Shown here one piece after another: positions 1 through 7,774 of a stretch of 64,000 bases of DNA; the stretch's first letter is position 1; each line of letters starts with the position of its first letter. Position numbers and translations under genes: made by a program. Below the pieces are notes generated by a model. It worked only from the letters and a program-made list of their open reading frames with translations, did no database searches and was not told the origin of the DNA. Location: assembly GCF_005885605.1 (NCBI RefSeq), contig NZ_SZVP01000002.1:349256-413255 (forward strand), read 5' to 3'. This stretch comes from Colwellia ponticola. GTDB lineage: Bacteria > Pseudomonadota > Gammaproteobacteria > Enterobacterales > Alteromonadaceae.

Positions 1-1
1 A

Positions 2-235
2 TCTGATAACCAAACTAAGACTAAACTTCCAGCTAGAGAAGATATTAGAGTTATTGATGGCAAGTCCTTTTATGCACTATTGACTGGTAATGAAAATGCA
101 CTAGAAGAGCTTTATACTGTCTTGCCAAACATTGTAGCTGAAATAGTGCAAGAAGAGTTCAACCAAAAGTTGAGCGCAGATCGAGTTACAAGCTCTACAC
201 TCTTTGGTACAAACTTTTCGAAAGCATATGGTTAA
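2..235 (+). CDS. C-terminal part of a probable type II restriction endonuclease (5' truncated by window edge)
   Basis: An open frame runs from the window edge to a TAA at 233-235 and gives 77 residues. The segment RVIDGKSFYALLTGNENALE followed by LYTVLPNIVAEI resembles, from memory, the C-terminal end of Eco47II/Sau96I-type type II restriction enzymes (a conserved DG-FY--TG-A---LY--LP pattern). The catalytic part lies outside the window, so the family is only a suggestion. The next convincing gene downstream also looks like a nuclease, which fits a restriction or defence context. No start codon can be assigned. Confidence 0.45.
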   Translation, partial: SDNQTKTKLPAREDIRVIDGKSFYALLTGNENALEELYTVLPNIVAEIVQEEFNQKLSADRVTSSTLFGTNFSKAYG

Positions 236-297
236 TTCTAAATCTTCTTCAAAAGCCTAATTTGTGATAATCGAGGTTCAATAAATGATAAGTAATA

Positions 298-441
298 ATG
301 ACATCAAGACAGCTAGCTTTGAGAACGGGAGCCGATTTAGAATGGAAACACGATGGAAATTGCATATTCACGGGACGATTAAATAAATTATTTGAATCGG
401 TATCATACGATTTCTCCACTTGTGGGGAGCCGTTAGGTTAA
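298..441 (+). CDS. Small hypothetical ORF, 47 aa
   Basis: ATG at 298 to TAA at 439-441 encodes 47 residues ending in STCGEPLG. No family is recognised and no strong ribosome binding site precedes it. It ends seven bases before the Shine-Dalgarno of the nuclease gene, so it could be a short leader, a remnant, or noncoding. It is listed because it nearly fills the gap between the two nuclease-like genes. Confidence 0.22.
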   Translation: MTSRQLALRTGADLEWKHDGNCIFTGRLNKLFESVSYDFSTCGEPLG

Positions 442-459
442 GCCAATAAGGAGCGCAGA

Positions 460-1221
460 GTGGCATTTGAGTTATTTGATTTTAAAAACCAGCCAATTAC
501 TTTTGGAGATTTGGACAATAAGGCTTTTTGGTGTAGACATGGAGAAAAACAAGAAGAAGCATTTATTAAAGCGTTTACTTCTTTACAACAACAAAAAAGA
601 GTTAAAAGTGATGAAATACTGGCTATTCATCCGAGTAAACATAGTAACCCTTATCACCCAGATCTGATAATAAACAACCAATTTATAGGTGAAGTCAAAA
701 CAAAAAACTCACCATTGTTTATGGCAAATACCTACGGTATTAATCCTCAGTTTGCTTTAACAATGGATTTAAAGGATTCGTTTAATTATGAGCGACTACT
801 TAATAATGGAACAGATATAACTATTTATATCTGGGTTAAGTGGGAAGCAATGATTATGAAAACAAAATATAATCAATATCGTGTTAAACAATTAGCAGGA
901 GTATGGAGAACACCATTTTCAACCTTAAGAGAGCATGAATTAAAATCTCCACCACCTATACACTGGTACAAAGAACCATTCCGAAAACCTCCAGAATATT
1001 CAGTTTCGGATGAACAACATAACGTTTGGGTTAATGAGTTAATAAATTTTGAACCTCGGCTTTTAGATCATAATAGTTATAGTGTAAAAAATATTACTTC
1101 AAAAGGGTATTCAAACGATAAAAACCAACTTTATACAAGTGGGCATTCGTCTTGTAGTTATGTTTTTGATTTAAGTAATAGTGATGTATTCACTGAACTT
1201 TATTCAAATGTTTTAAGGTGA
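460..1221 (+). CDS. PD-(D/E)xK-fold nuclease, probable restriction endonuclease
   Basis: The 253-aa protein starts at a GTG placed 6 nt after AAGGAG (448-453). Around residues 67-80 it has P67-D68, then nine residues, then E78-V79-K80 in a beta-strand context (FIGEVKTK). This is the catalytic signature of the PD-(D/E)xK nuclease superfamily; acidic residues E32/E33 just upstream could be the N-terminal active-site glutamate. No methyltransferase is visible, but the preceding gene is cut by the window edge and also looks like a restriction enzyme. A DNA-cleaving defence enzyme is inferred; a repair or mobile-element nuclease is the alternative. The remaining sequence, including an aromatic/proline-rich middle (SPPPIHWYKEPFRKPPE), belongs to no family I recognise. 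Confidence 0.6.
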   Translation: MAFELFDFKNQPITFGDLDNKAFWCRHGEKQEEAFIKAFTSLQQQKRVKSDEILAIHPSKHSNPYHPDLIINNQFIGEVKTKNSPLFMANTYGINPQFALTMDLKDSFNYERLLNNGTDITIYIWVKWEAMIMKTKYNQYRVKQLAGVWRTPFSTLREHELKSPPPIHWYKEPFRKPPEYSVSDEQHNVWVNELINFEPRLLDHNSYSVKNITSKGYSNDKNQLYTSGHSSCSYVFDLSNSDVFTELYSNVLR

Positions 1222-1222
1222 T

Positions 1223-1666
1223 TTAAAGACCGTTATTCTTAGCTGTTAAATCTGATTTTATTTCTTCGCTTAGATAACGGTAACTTTGTCCTGGACAAAA
1301 GCCGGAGTACGTCTTTCTTAAATATTCTAGAGTAAGCGGAATATCGTAAATATTAAGCTCTGATATCTCCATCGCAAAACATGATGCTTTATCAATTAGG
1401 TATTTTGAAATTCTTTTATTATAAGCATCATCGGCTTTTACTTTCTTCATTAACGTATCAAAATCTGAGTGATAAAAATTTTTCACAACAAAGCTACCGA
1501 TTATTTTCATGACTGGTGATGAGCAGTAAATAATTACTTTTCGGCTTATGTTTGAATTATCTAAATCAGGGAATTTTCGTCTAAATTCAAATTTTTTAGT
1601 GCCATTAATTATTTCTTCGACAATTCTTGGCTGAATTGAAAGGAGGATATATTTTTCCGCAGGCAT
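1223..1666 (-). CDS. ASCH/PUA-like domain protein
   Basis: The 147-aa product has the ASCH (PUA-like superfamily) signature near the N-terminus: YILLSIQPRIVEEIINGTKK followed by FEFRRKFP. That is the usual hydrophobic 'LSI-P--v--I--G-K--E-R' pattern at residues 6-33. ASCH proteins are small beta-barrels predicted to bind RNA or modified nucleotides and some have RNase activity. The gene is convergent with the nuclease gene, with one base between their stop codons. It sits in a defence-like neighbourhood, where ASCH/EVE proteins are often found as readers of modified nucleic acids; that link is inference. No catalytic residue can be assigned. Confidence 0.65.
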   Translation of the reverse strand: MPAEKYILLSIQPRIVEEIINGTKKFEFRRKFPDLDNSNISRKVIIYCSSPVMKIIGSFVVKNFYHSDFDTLMKKVKADDAYNKRISKYLIDKASCFAMEISELNIYDIPLTLEYLRKTYSGFCPGQSYRYLSEEIKSDLTAKNNGL

Positions 1667-2157
1667 GAATTTTCTTATTAGTTAAGTACTTATTTAAAAT
1701 GAATATTATAATTATTAGCAACGTATGGCTATCAATCAAATAAATCAATTTTACAAAGCTCTTTTAAGGGCTTTTTCCTTTAGTTGATAGAAGTTTAAAA
1801 GCCTCTTAAAACTTCAGCAATTAAAATTAACTTTGAAAATATTTTTAGGTAGATATTATGAAGTCACAATTTTTTAAAAATAAATTTGAGTTCCCTCAGA
1901 GCATTGTGATTGATTGAAATAAATGGAGTCAGATACACTTTTAATGTTGCTTATACATAAGTGGCATTTATATAGATATTTTGTTTTTACGTCTTCTATT
2001 TCATTTAACTAGTTCAAGTTGTCCATCATTATAACCTCTGCTGTTAATGTCTTGAAAAAGTCATGTGCTAACAGTTGTACAAGTTGTTTTCAGATAAGGT
2101 ATTTGATTTTGTTAATTTAATTGCTATTATTCCAGTCATATAACATGGAAAGTATGA
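1667..2157. other. Intergenic region upstream of the SLOG/WD40/TIR operon
   Basis: These 491 bp are AT-rich and hold no convincing gene. A hairpin at 1755-1775 (AAAGCTC paired with GGGCTTT, followed by Ts) looks like a rho-independent terminator pointing rightwards, although no obvious right-going gene ends there. A second imperfect palindrome lies near 1790-1815. The 3' end carries the probable promoter of the downstream operon. Confidence 0.5.
2103..2130 (+). promoter_or_regulatory. Putative sigma70 promoter of the SLOG/WD40/TIR operon
   Basis: TTGATT at 2103-2108 and TATTAT at 2125-2130 are separated by 16 bp. This is the best -35/-10 pair upstream of the operon. It lies 27 bp before the GTG start, whose Shine-Dalgarno is GGAAAG (2147-2152). 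AT-rich DNA yields chance matches, so confidence is modest. Confidence 0.35.
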
Positions 2158-4140
2158 GTGTACAAAGTGGAATTACCCGCAAATCATTTAACATCAAAAT
2201 TACCCTTTATCATTGGTGTTACAGGCCACAGAGATATATTAGCTAGTGATGTCAGCAGTGCTAATTTCGATGTTAATGGCAACAATGCAACACTTAAAGC
2301 CACTATTCGTGCCACGTTACTGCATTGGCATCATCAGTTAAATATTGAAGCCAACCCTAATACTGTTACCAAGGCTGTTAACGAGCGAAAAATAGTCACA
2401 CCTATTTGGCTTATGTCAGGTCTTGCTCAAGGCGCAGATTTATTATCTATTGAAGTGGCGCTAGCATTACAAACGGAATTAGGTTGTGATGCGATAAAAG
2501 TTATTGGCTGTTTGCCGATGCCGCTGACAAATTTCGAACAAGACTTTCAACCCATCAGTATTCAACCACGCAGTGATAGCTACCAGCAGCTTACCAATGT
2601 GGTGTCAGCGCTGCAAAAAAACGGTAATGAATTACTTGAGATTAAACATGCCTTGTCTGATGACGATTATCAGTTTGCGATAAATGATAGCAATTATGGC
2701 GATCTCAGAAATAGTTTGTATTTGAATCAAGGCTTATTTATTGCCAAATATGCCAATGTGTTACTTGCCCTTTGGGATGGCTGTGATGCTAAAGGCTGCG
2801 GTGGTACTGCTGACATTGTAAAGTACAAGTTAGGTATGGATGTTAGTTGGCCGAGTCATACCGAAAATTTATCCTTAAAAGCCGTTTCTGAATTTGATGG
2901 TCAAGTGTCAGGTATTGTGCACCACCTTCAGGTTAACAGGATAAACACAACCACTAATACTGCGCCATTATTGTTACCCGATTCCCCCCCAAGTGAAGCC
3001 TTAGCTGCTATAGCACCCGAAGTGGGTCAGTTATATGCTTATAGCTATGCGGCCAATGAACATGCCTTAACAGATTTTATCTCCACCGAGTTTATTCAAT
3101 TGTTGTCTGAACTGCGTTTTTATAATAGTTATAGCACCGAAGAGTCCGTTAACGTTGTTGATAGCTTAGTAGCCAGTCCGGCGGTGAGTGTTGGTCATGA
3201 TATTGATATAGATAATGGACTTTTAGTTGCCAAGCCAATATTTACCCTAGCGGATAATATTGCGTTAGTTGGCCAACAAAAATATCGACAATTAATTAAG
3301 TTGTTTTTCTGGTTCGCTATTATCGGTTTTGCTTGTTATGAGTTAACCGGTAATTTAGTCAATTCACAGGAGGGGAGTTGGGTCGTTTTAGTGACGTTAT
3401 TATCTATTATGGCGTGTTGGGGCGTTATTCGTTACGCCGGTAACCATGACTTGAAATGGAAGTATCAGCTTGCTCGCGGTGTTGCCGAAGCAATGCGTAT
3501 TCGAGGTTTTTTAAATTTGTCTAATATTCCTCCCTCTGGTGAGCCTATTATTCCACGACGATACCGAAGCCACTTACCTTTATTAAATCATGCCGTTGCC
3601 GTAACTGAAATAGATTGGTGGCGCGCATCCAGTTATAAAAATTTAGATGAAATTCGAGATACTTGGATAGGTGATCAGCGCAGCTTTTTGCAAAGCCGAT
3701 TACAATTGAGTGCTAAAAATGTTACTGAATTACTTTATAAGCGCCCCCGTTATGCCGCTTCGTTGTGCGCCTCGTTTTCAAAAAAGTGTTTTATTTTAGC
3801 GATAGGCATTGGCGCAATGCTTTTATTGTCTATGCTCGCTCAGCAACTTTTTCATTTTTCTACGTTGAATGAAGCGAATAATATGTTGATGATGATTGTG
3901 CAGTACAGCCTTATGTTAGGTGGCGTTGTCGCGTTATGGAGTGAGTTATGTGGTTATGAAACTACAGCAAACGGATATGCCAGCATGGAAGAGCTTTATG
4001 GTCGAGCTCACTCTTTGTTAAAAGGGGATATGACATTAGCTAAAGAGTTAATGCTGCTAGCCTTGGCGAGAGAGGCTATGTTTGAGCATGTCAATTGGTC
4101 AAACGCTGAATCGAATAACGATATTAAAAATCGCAACTAG
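2158..4140 (+). CDS. SLOG-like nucleotide-sensor protein with four-TM C-terminal effector region
   Basis: The 660-aa protein starts at GTG 2158, 5 nt after GGAAAG. The N-terminal ~230 residues look like a SLOG/LOG-type Rossmannoid domain: strand plus G-V-T-G-H-R-D (20-26), a GLAQGAD motif (88-94), VIGCLPMP then F--DF (115-130), and a late LLALWDG...GGTADIV stretch (202-221). SLOG domains bind NAD- or nucleotide-derived ligands, as in ThsA of Thoeris and in SLOG-TM proteins predicted by comparative genomics. The C-terminal half has two hydrophobic hairpins (about 380-397/407-425 and 543-565/577-597). Between and after them come motifs I associate with 2TM effector domains (VAEAMRIRGF at 442-451; LAREAMFEHVNW at 636-647). 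The inferred role is a ligand-gated membrane effector activated by a product of the TIR gene two positions downstream. The SLOG assignment rests on motifs, not on a search. Confidence 0.68.
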   Translation: MYKVELPANHLTSKLPFIIGVTGHRDILASDVSSANFDVNGNNATLKATIRATLLHWHHQLNIEANPNTVTKAVNERKIVTPIWLMSGLAQGADLLSIEVALALQTELGCDAIKVIGCLPMPLTNFEQDFQPISIQPRSDSYQQLTNVVSALQKNGNELLEIKHALSDDDYQFAINDSNYGDLRNSLYLNQGLFIAKYANVLLALWDGCDAKGCGGTADIVKYKLGMDVSWPSHTENLSLKAVSEFDGQVSGIVHHLQVNRINTTTNTAPLLLPDSPPSEALAAIAPEVGQLYAYSYAANEHALTDFISTEFIQLLSELRFYNSYSTEESVNVVDSLVASPAVSVGHDIDIDNGLLVAKPIFTLADNIALVGQQKYRQLIKLFFWFAIIGFACYELTGNLVNSQEGSWVVLVTLLSIMACWGVIRYAGNHDLKWKYQLARGVAEAMRIRGFLNLSNIPPSGEPIIPRRYRSHLPLLNHAVAVTEIDWWRASSYKNLDEIRDTWIGDQRSFLQSRLQLSAKNVTELLYKRPRYAASLCASFSKKCFILAIGIGAMLLLSMLAQQLFHFSTLNEANNMLMMIVQYSLMLGGVVALWSELCGYETTANGYASMEELYGRAHSLLKGDMTLAKELMLLALAREAMFEHVNWSNAESNNDIKNRN

Positions 4141-4233
4141 TGCTATAGCAATAATCCAATAATAAAAAATTCAATAATAATAAATCCAACAATAACGAAT
4201 TCATAATAAAGAATAACAAAGGACACTAATTCA

Positions 4234-6606
4234 ATGGCAAATAGTTACCAGCGCTATAAAACGCTTACCGATAAAGAGCTAGAAACACAAAACGTTAAAC
4301 GACTAGATTTAGGTATCTATGAAATTGAATGGGGTGAAGAGCATAGTTTTGATTGGGTTTGTCAGGAACAAGATGAAAGGCAAACTATTACTCGCCACAA
4401 TGAACGTATTATTGGGGCAATGGCGTTAGTCAATCAAGGTTATAAAAACCATTTTTTGACGGTAGACTTAGAGCATGTTATTCAAATTTCCAATAATAAA
4501 GATGGGCGATTAGTTAAAAAGTTAACTGGCCATAGCGGAAAAATTGTCGGACTCATTGAACTTCCTAAAGGTAATTTACTGTCTGTTAGCTTAGATGGAA
4601 CAATTAAACATTGGGATATGAAAAGTTATAAATGTATTGCCACTATTGAAGCTGATGTTAGCTGTTTAGATGATGTTGATTTTGCTAATGCGACCACACT
4701 GATCACTAAGAATAAGTCGGATACTAAATTATGGAAGTTAACCGGCAAGTTACTGGTTGAATTAACCGGATTTACTAAACCGATAGAGTACATTAAGCAA
4801 TTTACATCAGACACTTGGATTGTTAAGCCTGAGAAAGAAAACCCGAGCCAATGGTCAGGTAAAGGTGAATTACTTCATCAGTTTAAATTTTCTTTTTCTC
4901 CTCGTACCGATGTACTGGAGTTAGATAATTTTCAGCTGTTAATTAAAGATACTAAAAATATACTCCAGTTGTGGTCAAAAGAAGGGCAATTGTTAGAAAA
5001 ACATGTCAAAGACAGTAGTATGACAGATTACTTTGATAAGTTAGTCACTGCTAACAAGAAGACCGAAGATTGGCTTGAGTCACATAATAGTGCCGATGAT
5101 TACCCGCTAACCTGTAATAGTTTTGAGTTAGGAGATTACCGTTTAAAGAGTGGTAAAGAAGAGATTGAAAAACAAGACTTATTGTTCAAGAAAAGCAGCA
5201 GCAATCGTACTATTTGGGACTTCTTTTATCGACCAATAGAAAGAAATATAAAAACGGCATTAAAAGAAAATATTGATTTGGCGCGTCAAGCAGAAGAAGC
5301 GTTAACACTCGAAAAAACTAACACAGAAAAACGTATTAAACAGCATAGCAGTAAGCGAAAATTTGCTAAATTTTCAGCATTTTTCTTCTTCCTGTTTGCC
5401 ACTGTTATTGGCGCAATTGGTGTAGTGGCGCTGCATTTAACGGATAATTTTGATCTGTTAGTCAATACAATAGGTCCTGTTGTAGATAAAGTATTTGAAT
5501 CAAAAAATACCCTTAAACATATAACTCACTTAGATTTACAACGGATATTTGCCGTAGTCACCGGCGTGATATTATTTATTTCCTTACTGTGGTTCATTCG
5601 TAACCGTCGCCAAAAAAGTAAGCAGTTGAAAAACGTTGGTAATCTTTCGATTATTGAGGTGGTTTTGACGACTTACGCTAATTTAATTGAAACGATTAAG
5701 TCACATCGCTCTGAGATACTCAATAGTTTACCTAGCTATCGAGATAACCAGCTCTTTAGTGGTGCTAAAGTCAATGCGCTTATTGAGAACAAAATTAACA
5801 ATGAAATTCAACAAGCGGCTATGCAAGAATGTAATATCGCTCAGTCAGACATTACTTATCAACGTAGTGATGGCGAAAATAGTGAACCGTTTATCTTGCA
5901 AGATTGGTCATTCATTCAAGAAAATAGGCATCCACGCCTTAATAAACAAAATGAACAAGCGGTTCGTTTTGACGGTAATGGACAATTAGTTTATGCAGTA
6001 AGATCAATACAGTATATTTTCTTAACCAAAGAAAAAGTTGATGTGTTTTCAACTTACTATGATTTTATTGCGGATAAATACATTGGTCGTGAGTCAAACT
6101 CTTTTTACTACAAAGATGTCAGTAATGTGACTCGTAAAGATGTTCACCGCCATCGTTTAGACCAAGAGTTAACTGGCAGTGAAATTACACTGTCAGTGAC
6201 TAGTGGCGCAAAAATTAGTTTAACACTGATGAATGATGAAAGTATTAGGGAGTTTTCTGAAACCTTAGCCGAGCATGGCAATGGTGAAGTTGAATCAGGC
6301 TCTAGCAGCGCTATCGATGCGGTTAAAGACTTACTTGCAGCAGAAGCTGCAGTGCTAACGGCAAGCTACCAAGACGACGTCGCTCATGCTGAAGAAGTCA
6401 ATAATAGTCATTTAGTGAAAGTGTTAGACCTAACCCAAGAAAAGTTAATGCGTTATATCGAAGACCAAAAGGGTATTGCTAACAACTATGATGCCAGTGA
6501 TTTAATCGCTACGGCTCAGTCTAAAGATAGTTTAGTTGATTTAGCCTATAAAAATATTCGTAGTCAAATAGAAAGTCATAAAAGATCTGAAGCGGCTTTA
6601 GCTTAA
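4234..6606 (+). CDS. WD40-repeat, two-TM protein with unknown C-terminal domain
   Basis: The 790-aa protein begins after AAAGGA and follows the SLOG gene by 93 bp of CAATAATAA-rich sequence. Residues ~55-255 contain degenerate beta-propeller repeats; the clearest blade is at 97-128, with G-H (99-100), a SLDGTIKHWD strand and the WD dipeptide (127-128). Residues 335-378 are charged and probably coiled coil. Two membrane helices follow at about 379-401 and 437-456. The C-terminal ~330 residues include an aromatic, beta-rich section (YVFL/ FYYKDVSNVTRKDVHRH type sequence) and end in helices; I do not recognise this domain. The propeller is a likely platform for sensing or for protein contacts, and the protein could be a membrane partner of the SLOG protein. 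The function is not known. Confidence 0.68.
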   Translation: MANSYQRYKTLTDKELETQNVKRLDLGIYEIEWGEEHSFDWVCQEQDERQTITRHNERIIGAMALVNQGYKNHFLTVDLEHVIQISNNKDGRLVKKLTGHSGKIVGLIELPKGNLLSVSLDGTIKHWDMKSYKCIATIEADVSCLDDVDFANATTLITKNKSDTKLWKLTGKLLVELTGFTKPIEYIKQFTSDTWIVKPEKENPSQWSGKGELLHQFKFSFSPRTDVLELDNFQLLIKDTKNILQLWSKEGQLLEKHVKDSSMTDYFDKLVTANKKTEDWLESHNSADDYPLTCNSFELGDYRLKSGKEEIEKQDLLFKKSSSNRTIWDFFYRPIERNIKTALKENIDLARQAEEALTLEKTNTEKRIKQHSSKRKFAKFSAFFFFLFATVIGAIGVVALHLTDNFDLLVNTIGPVVDKVFESKNTLKHITHLDLQRIFAVVTGVILFISLLWFIRNRRQKSKQLKNVGNLSIIEVVLTTYANLIETIKSHRSEILNSLPSYRDNQLFSGAKVNALIENKINNEIQQAAMQECNIAQSDITYQRSDGENSEPFILQDWSFIQENRHPRLNKQNEQAVRFDGNGQLVYAVRSIQYIFLTKEKVDVFSTYYDFIADKYIGRESNSFYYKDVSNVTRKDVHRHRLDQELTGSEITLSVTSGAKISLTLMNDESIREFSETLAEHGNGEVESGSSSAIDAVKDLLAAEAAVLTASYQDDVAHAEEVNNSHLVKVLDLTQEKLMRYIEDQKGIANNYDASDLIATAQSKDSLVDLAYKNIRSQIESHKRSEAALA

Positions 6607-6687
6607 TAGCCAGTCTATTAAGTTATTACCCAAGGTGAAGCTAATCGCAGCGGAACATGTTAAAAATTTATATACGGAAAATGACAG

Positions 6688-7557
6688 ATGAAAAATATAT
6701 TTTTAAGTTACAGCTCTAAAGATTCAGCCGCAGCAGTCAAAATTTTTGACGGATTAAAAGTTGCTGGCCATAAAGTGTGGTTTGCGCCAAAAAATATTTT
6801 AGGTGGTGAGAATTACGCTGAAAATATTGAAGAGGGCATTGAACAATGTGAGCTTTTTGTTCTACTTGCTTCTAAGCACTCTATTGGTAATAAATTATTA
6901 AAGGTAGAAGCATCTGAAGATGTCGGTAATGAAATACAACTAGCTAAAGATAAAGGGTTAAAAATAATTCCGTTAACATTGGATAATAGCTTGGTGTCAG
7001 GCGCTAAAGGCGGAAATAATTATCATTTTAGTCGTAAACAACGCATAGATATCGCCGTTTCATTAGACTCAGGTGATTTTTCCCCTATTATTGAAAAAAT
7101 CATAGCAACAGCAGATGCCATTGAGACTAAAAGTTTAGATTTACAATATATAGAAACAGCAGAGAGAGATTTGATTATTGGTGATTTTGAGCAATCTATT
7201 CGTGCACTAGGGCAATACAGTTTTGCCGATAAGCATGTTGCGCGAGTAGAGTTTATTAGGTTAATTGCCAATTTATTACGTAAAGGTATAAAAAATCTTA
7301 ATATTAGTGAAGCAGACGAGTTTACTGCTGAGTTCGAGCGATTACGTCATACTAAAATGGCCTCGTCGGCAGCCTATATGTTAGCAATATTGAAGCTCTT
7401 TTGTTACCAACCTAAAGGTTTTAAAAATACCATTGAGGATTTTTCTGCATTAAAAAATTCAGTAAAATCATTTGAACCTATTGAGGTTAAATATCGCTTT
7501 GTTGCCGATAAATTGTTACCGGCAGATAGTCAGTTTGCTATTGAATGGTTGATATAG
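6688..7557 (+). CDS. TIR-domain protein, probable NAD+-processing signalling enzyme
   Basis: The 289-aa product opens with a typical bacterial TIR domain: IFLSYSSKD (box 1, residues 4-12), GHKVWFAPKNILGGENY (box 2, 27-43), a CELFVLLAS strand (54-62) and SEDVGNEIQLA (76-86). E82 in the last motif is the expected catalytic glutamate of NAD-consuming TIRs. Residues ~130-289 are helical and unrecognised. In Thoeris, a TIR protein (ThsB) makes a cyclic-ADP-ribose isomer that activates the SLOG protein ThsA. Here a TIR gene shares an operon-like array with a SLOG-like protein, so the same logic is inferred. It lies 81 bp after the WD40 gene and is followed by a strong terminator. Confidence 0.88.
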   Translation: MKNIFLSYSSKDSAAAVKIFDGLKVAGHKVWFAPKNILGGENYAENIEEGIEQCELFVLLASKHSIGNKLLKVEASEDVGNEIQLAKDKGLKIIPLTLDNSLVSGAKGGNNYHFSRKQRIDIAVSLDSGDFSPIIEKIIATADAIETKSLDLQYIETAERDLIIGDFEQSIRALGQYSFADKHVARVEFIRLIANLLRKGIKNLNISEADEFTAEFERLRHTKMASSAAYMLAILKLFCYQPKGFKNTIEDFSALKNSVKSFEPIEVKYRFVADKLLPADSQFAIEWLI

Positions 7558-7614
7558 TTACTTTTAAGGTAAACAACTTAATAGTATCGTAAGTAGTAAA
7601 CGTATTAAAAACAT

Positions 7615-7651
7615 AAGCCTAATTGTATTAATAAACAGTTAGGCTTTTTTA
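7615..7651 (+). terminator. Rho-independent terminator after the TIR gene
   Basis: AAGCCTAA (7615-7622) pairs with TTAGGCTT (7639-7646) and is followed by a T run. It closes the SLOG/WD40/TIR transcription unit. Confidence 0.8.
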
Positions 7652-7774
7652 TTGTTCATGTGTTTAACAGGGCAAAGGGCTGGTGATAATTTTTTGTTGA
7701 TAGAATTAACTAACTAACAGGCCATAACTACGTTAAAATAGCGGTAATTTTTACCTTTTGAGCCCTTTTATTTG

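Noticed and set aside
255..441. attC-like GTTAGGT at 433-438 before the nuclease gene
   Set aside because: GTTAGGT fits the R' box, but no matching R'' box or palindromic arms are found upstream, and the bases also form the end of a short reading frame.
2158..7557. CBASS or Pycsar system
   Set aside because: No nucleotide cyclase (GGS...D-x-D motif), no ubiquitin-like or HORMA genes, and the signalling enzyme is a TIR, so a Thoeris-like logic fits better.
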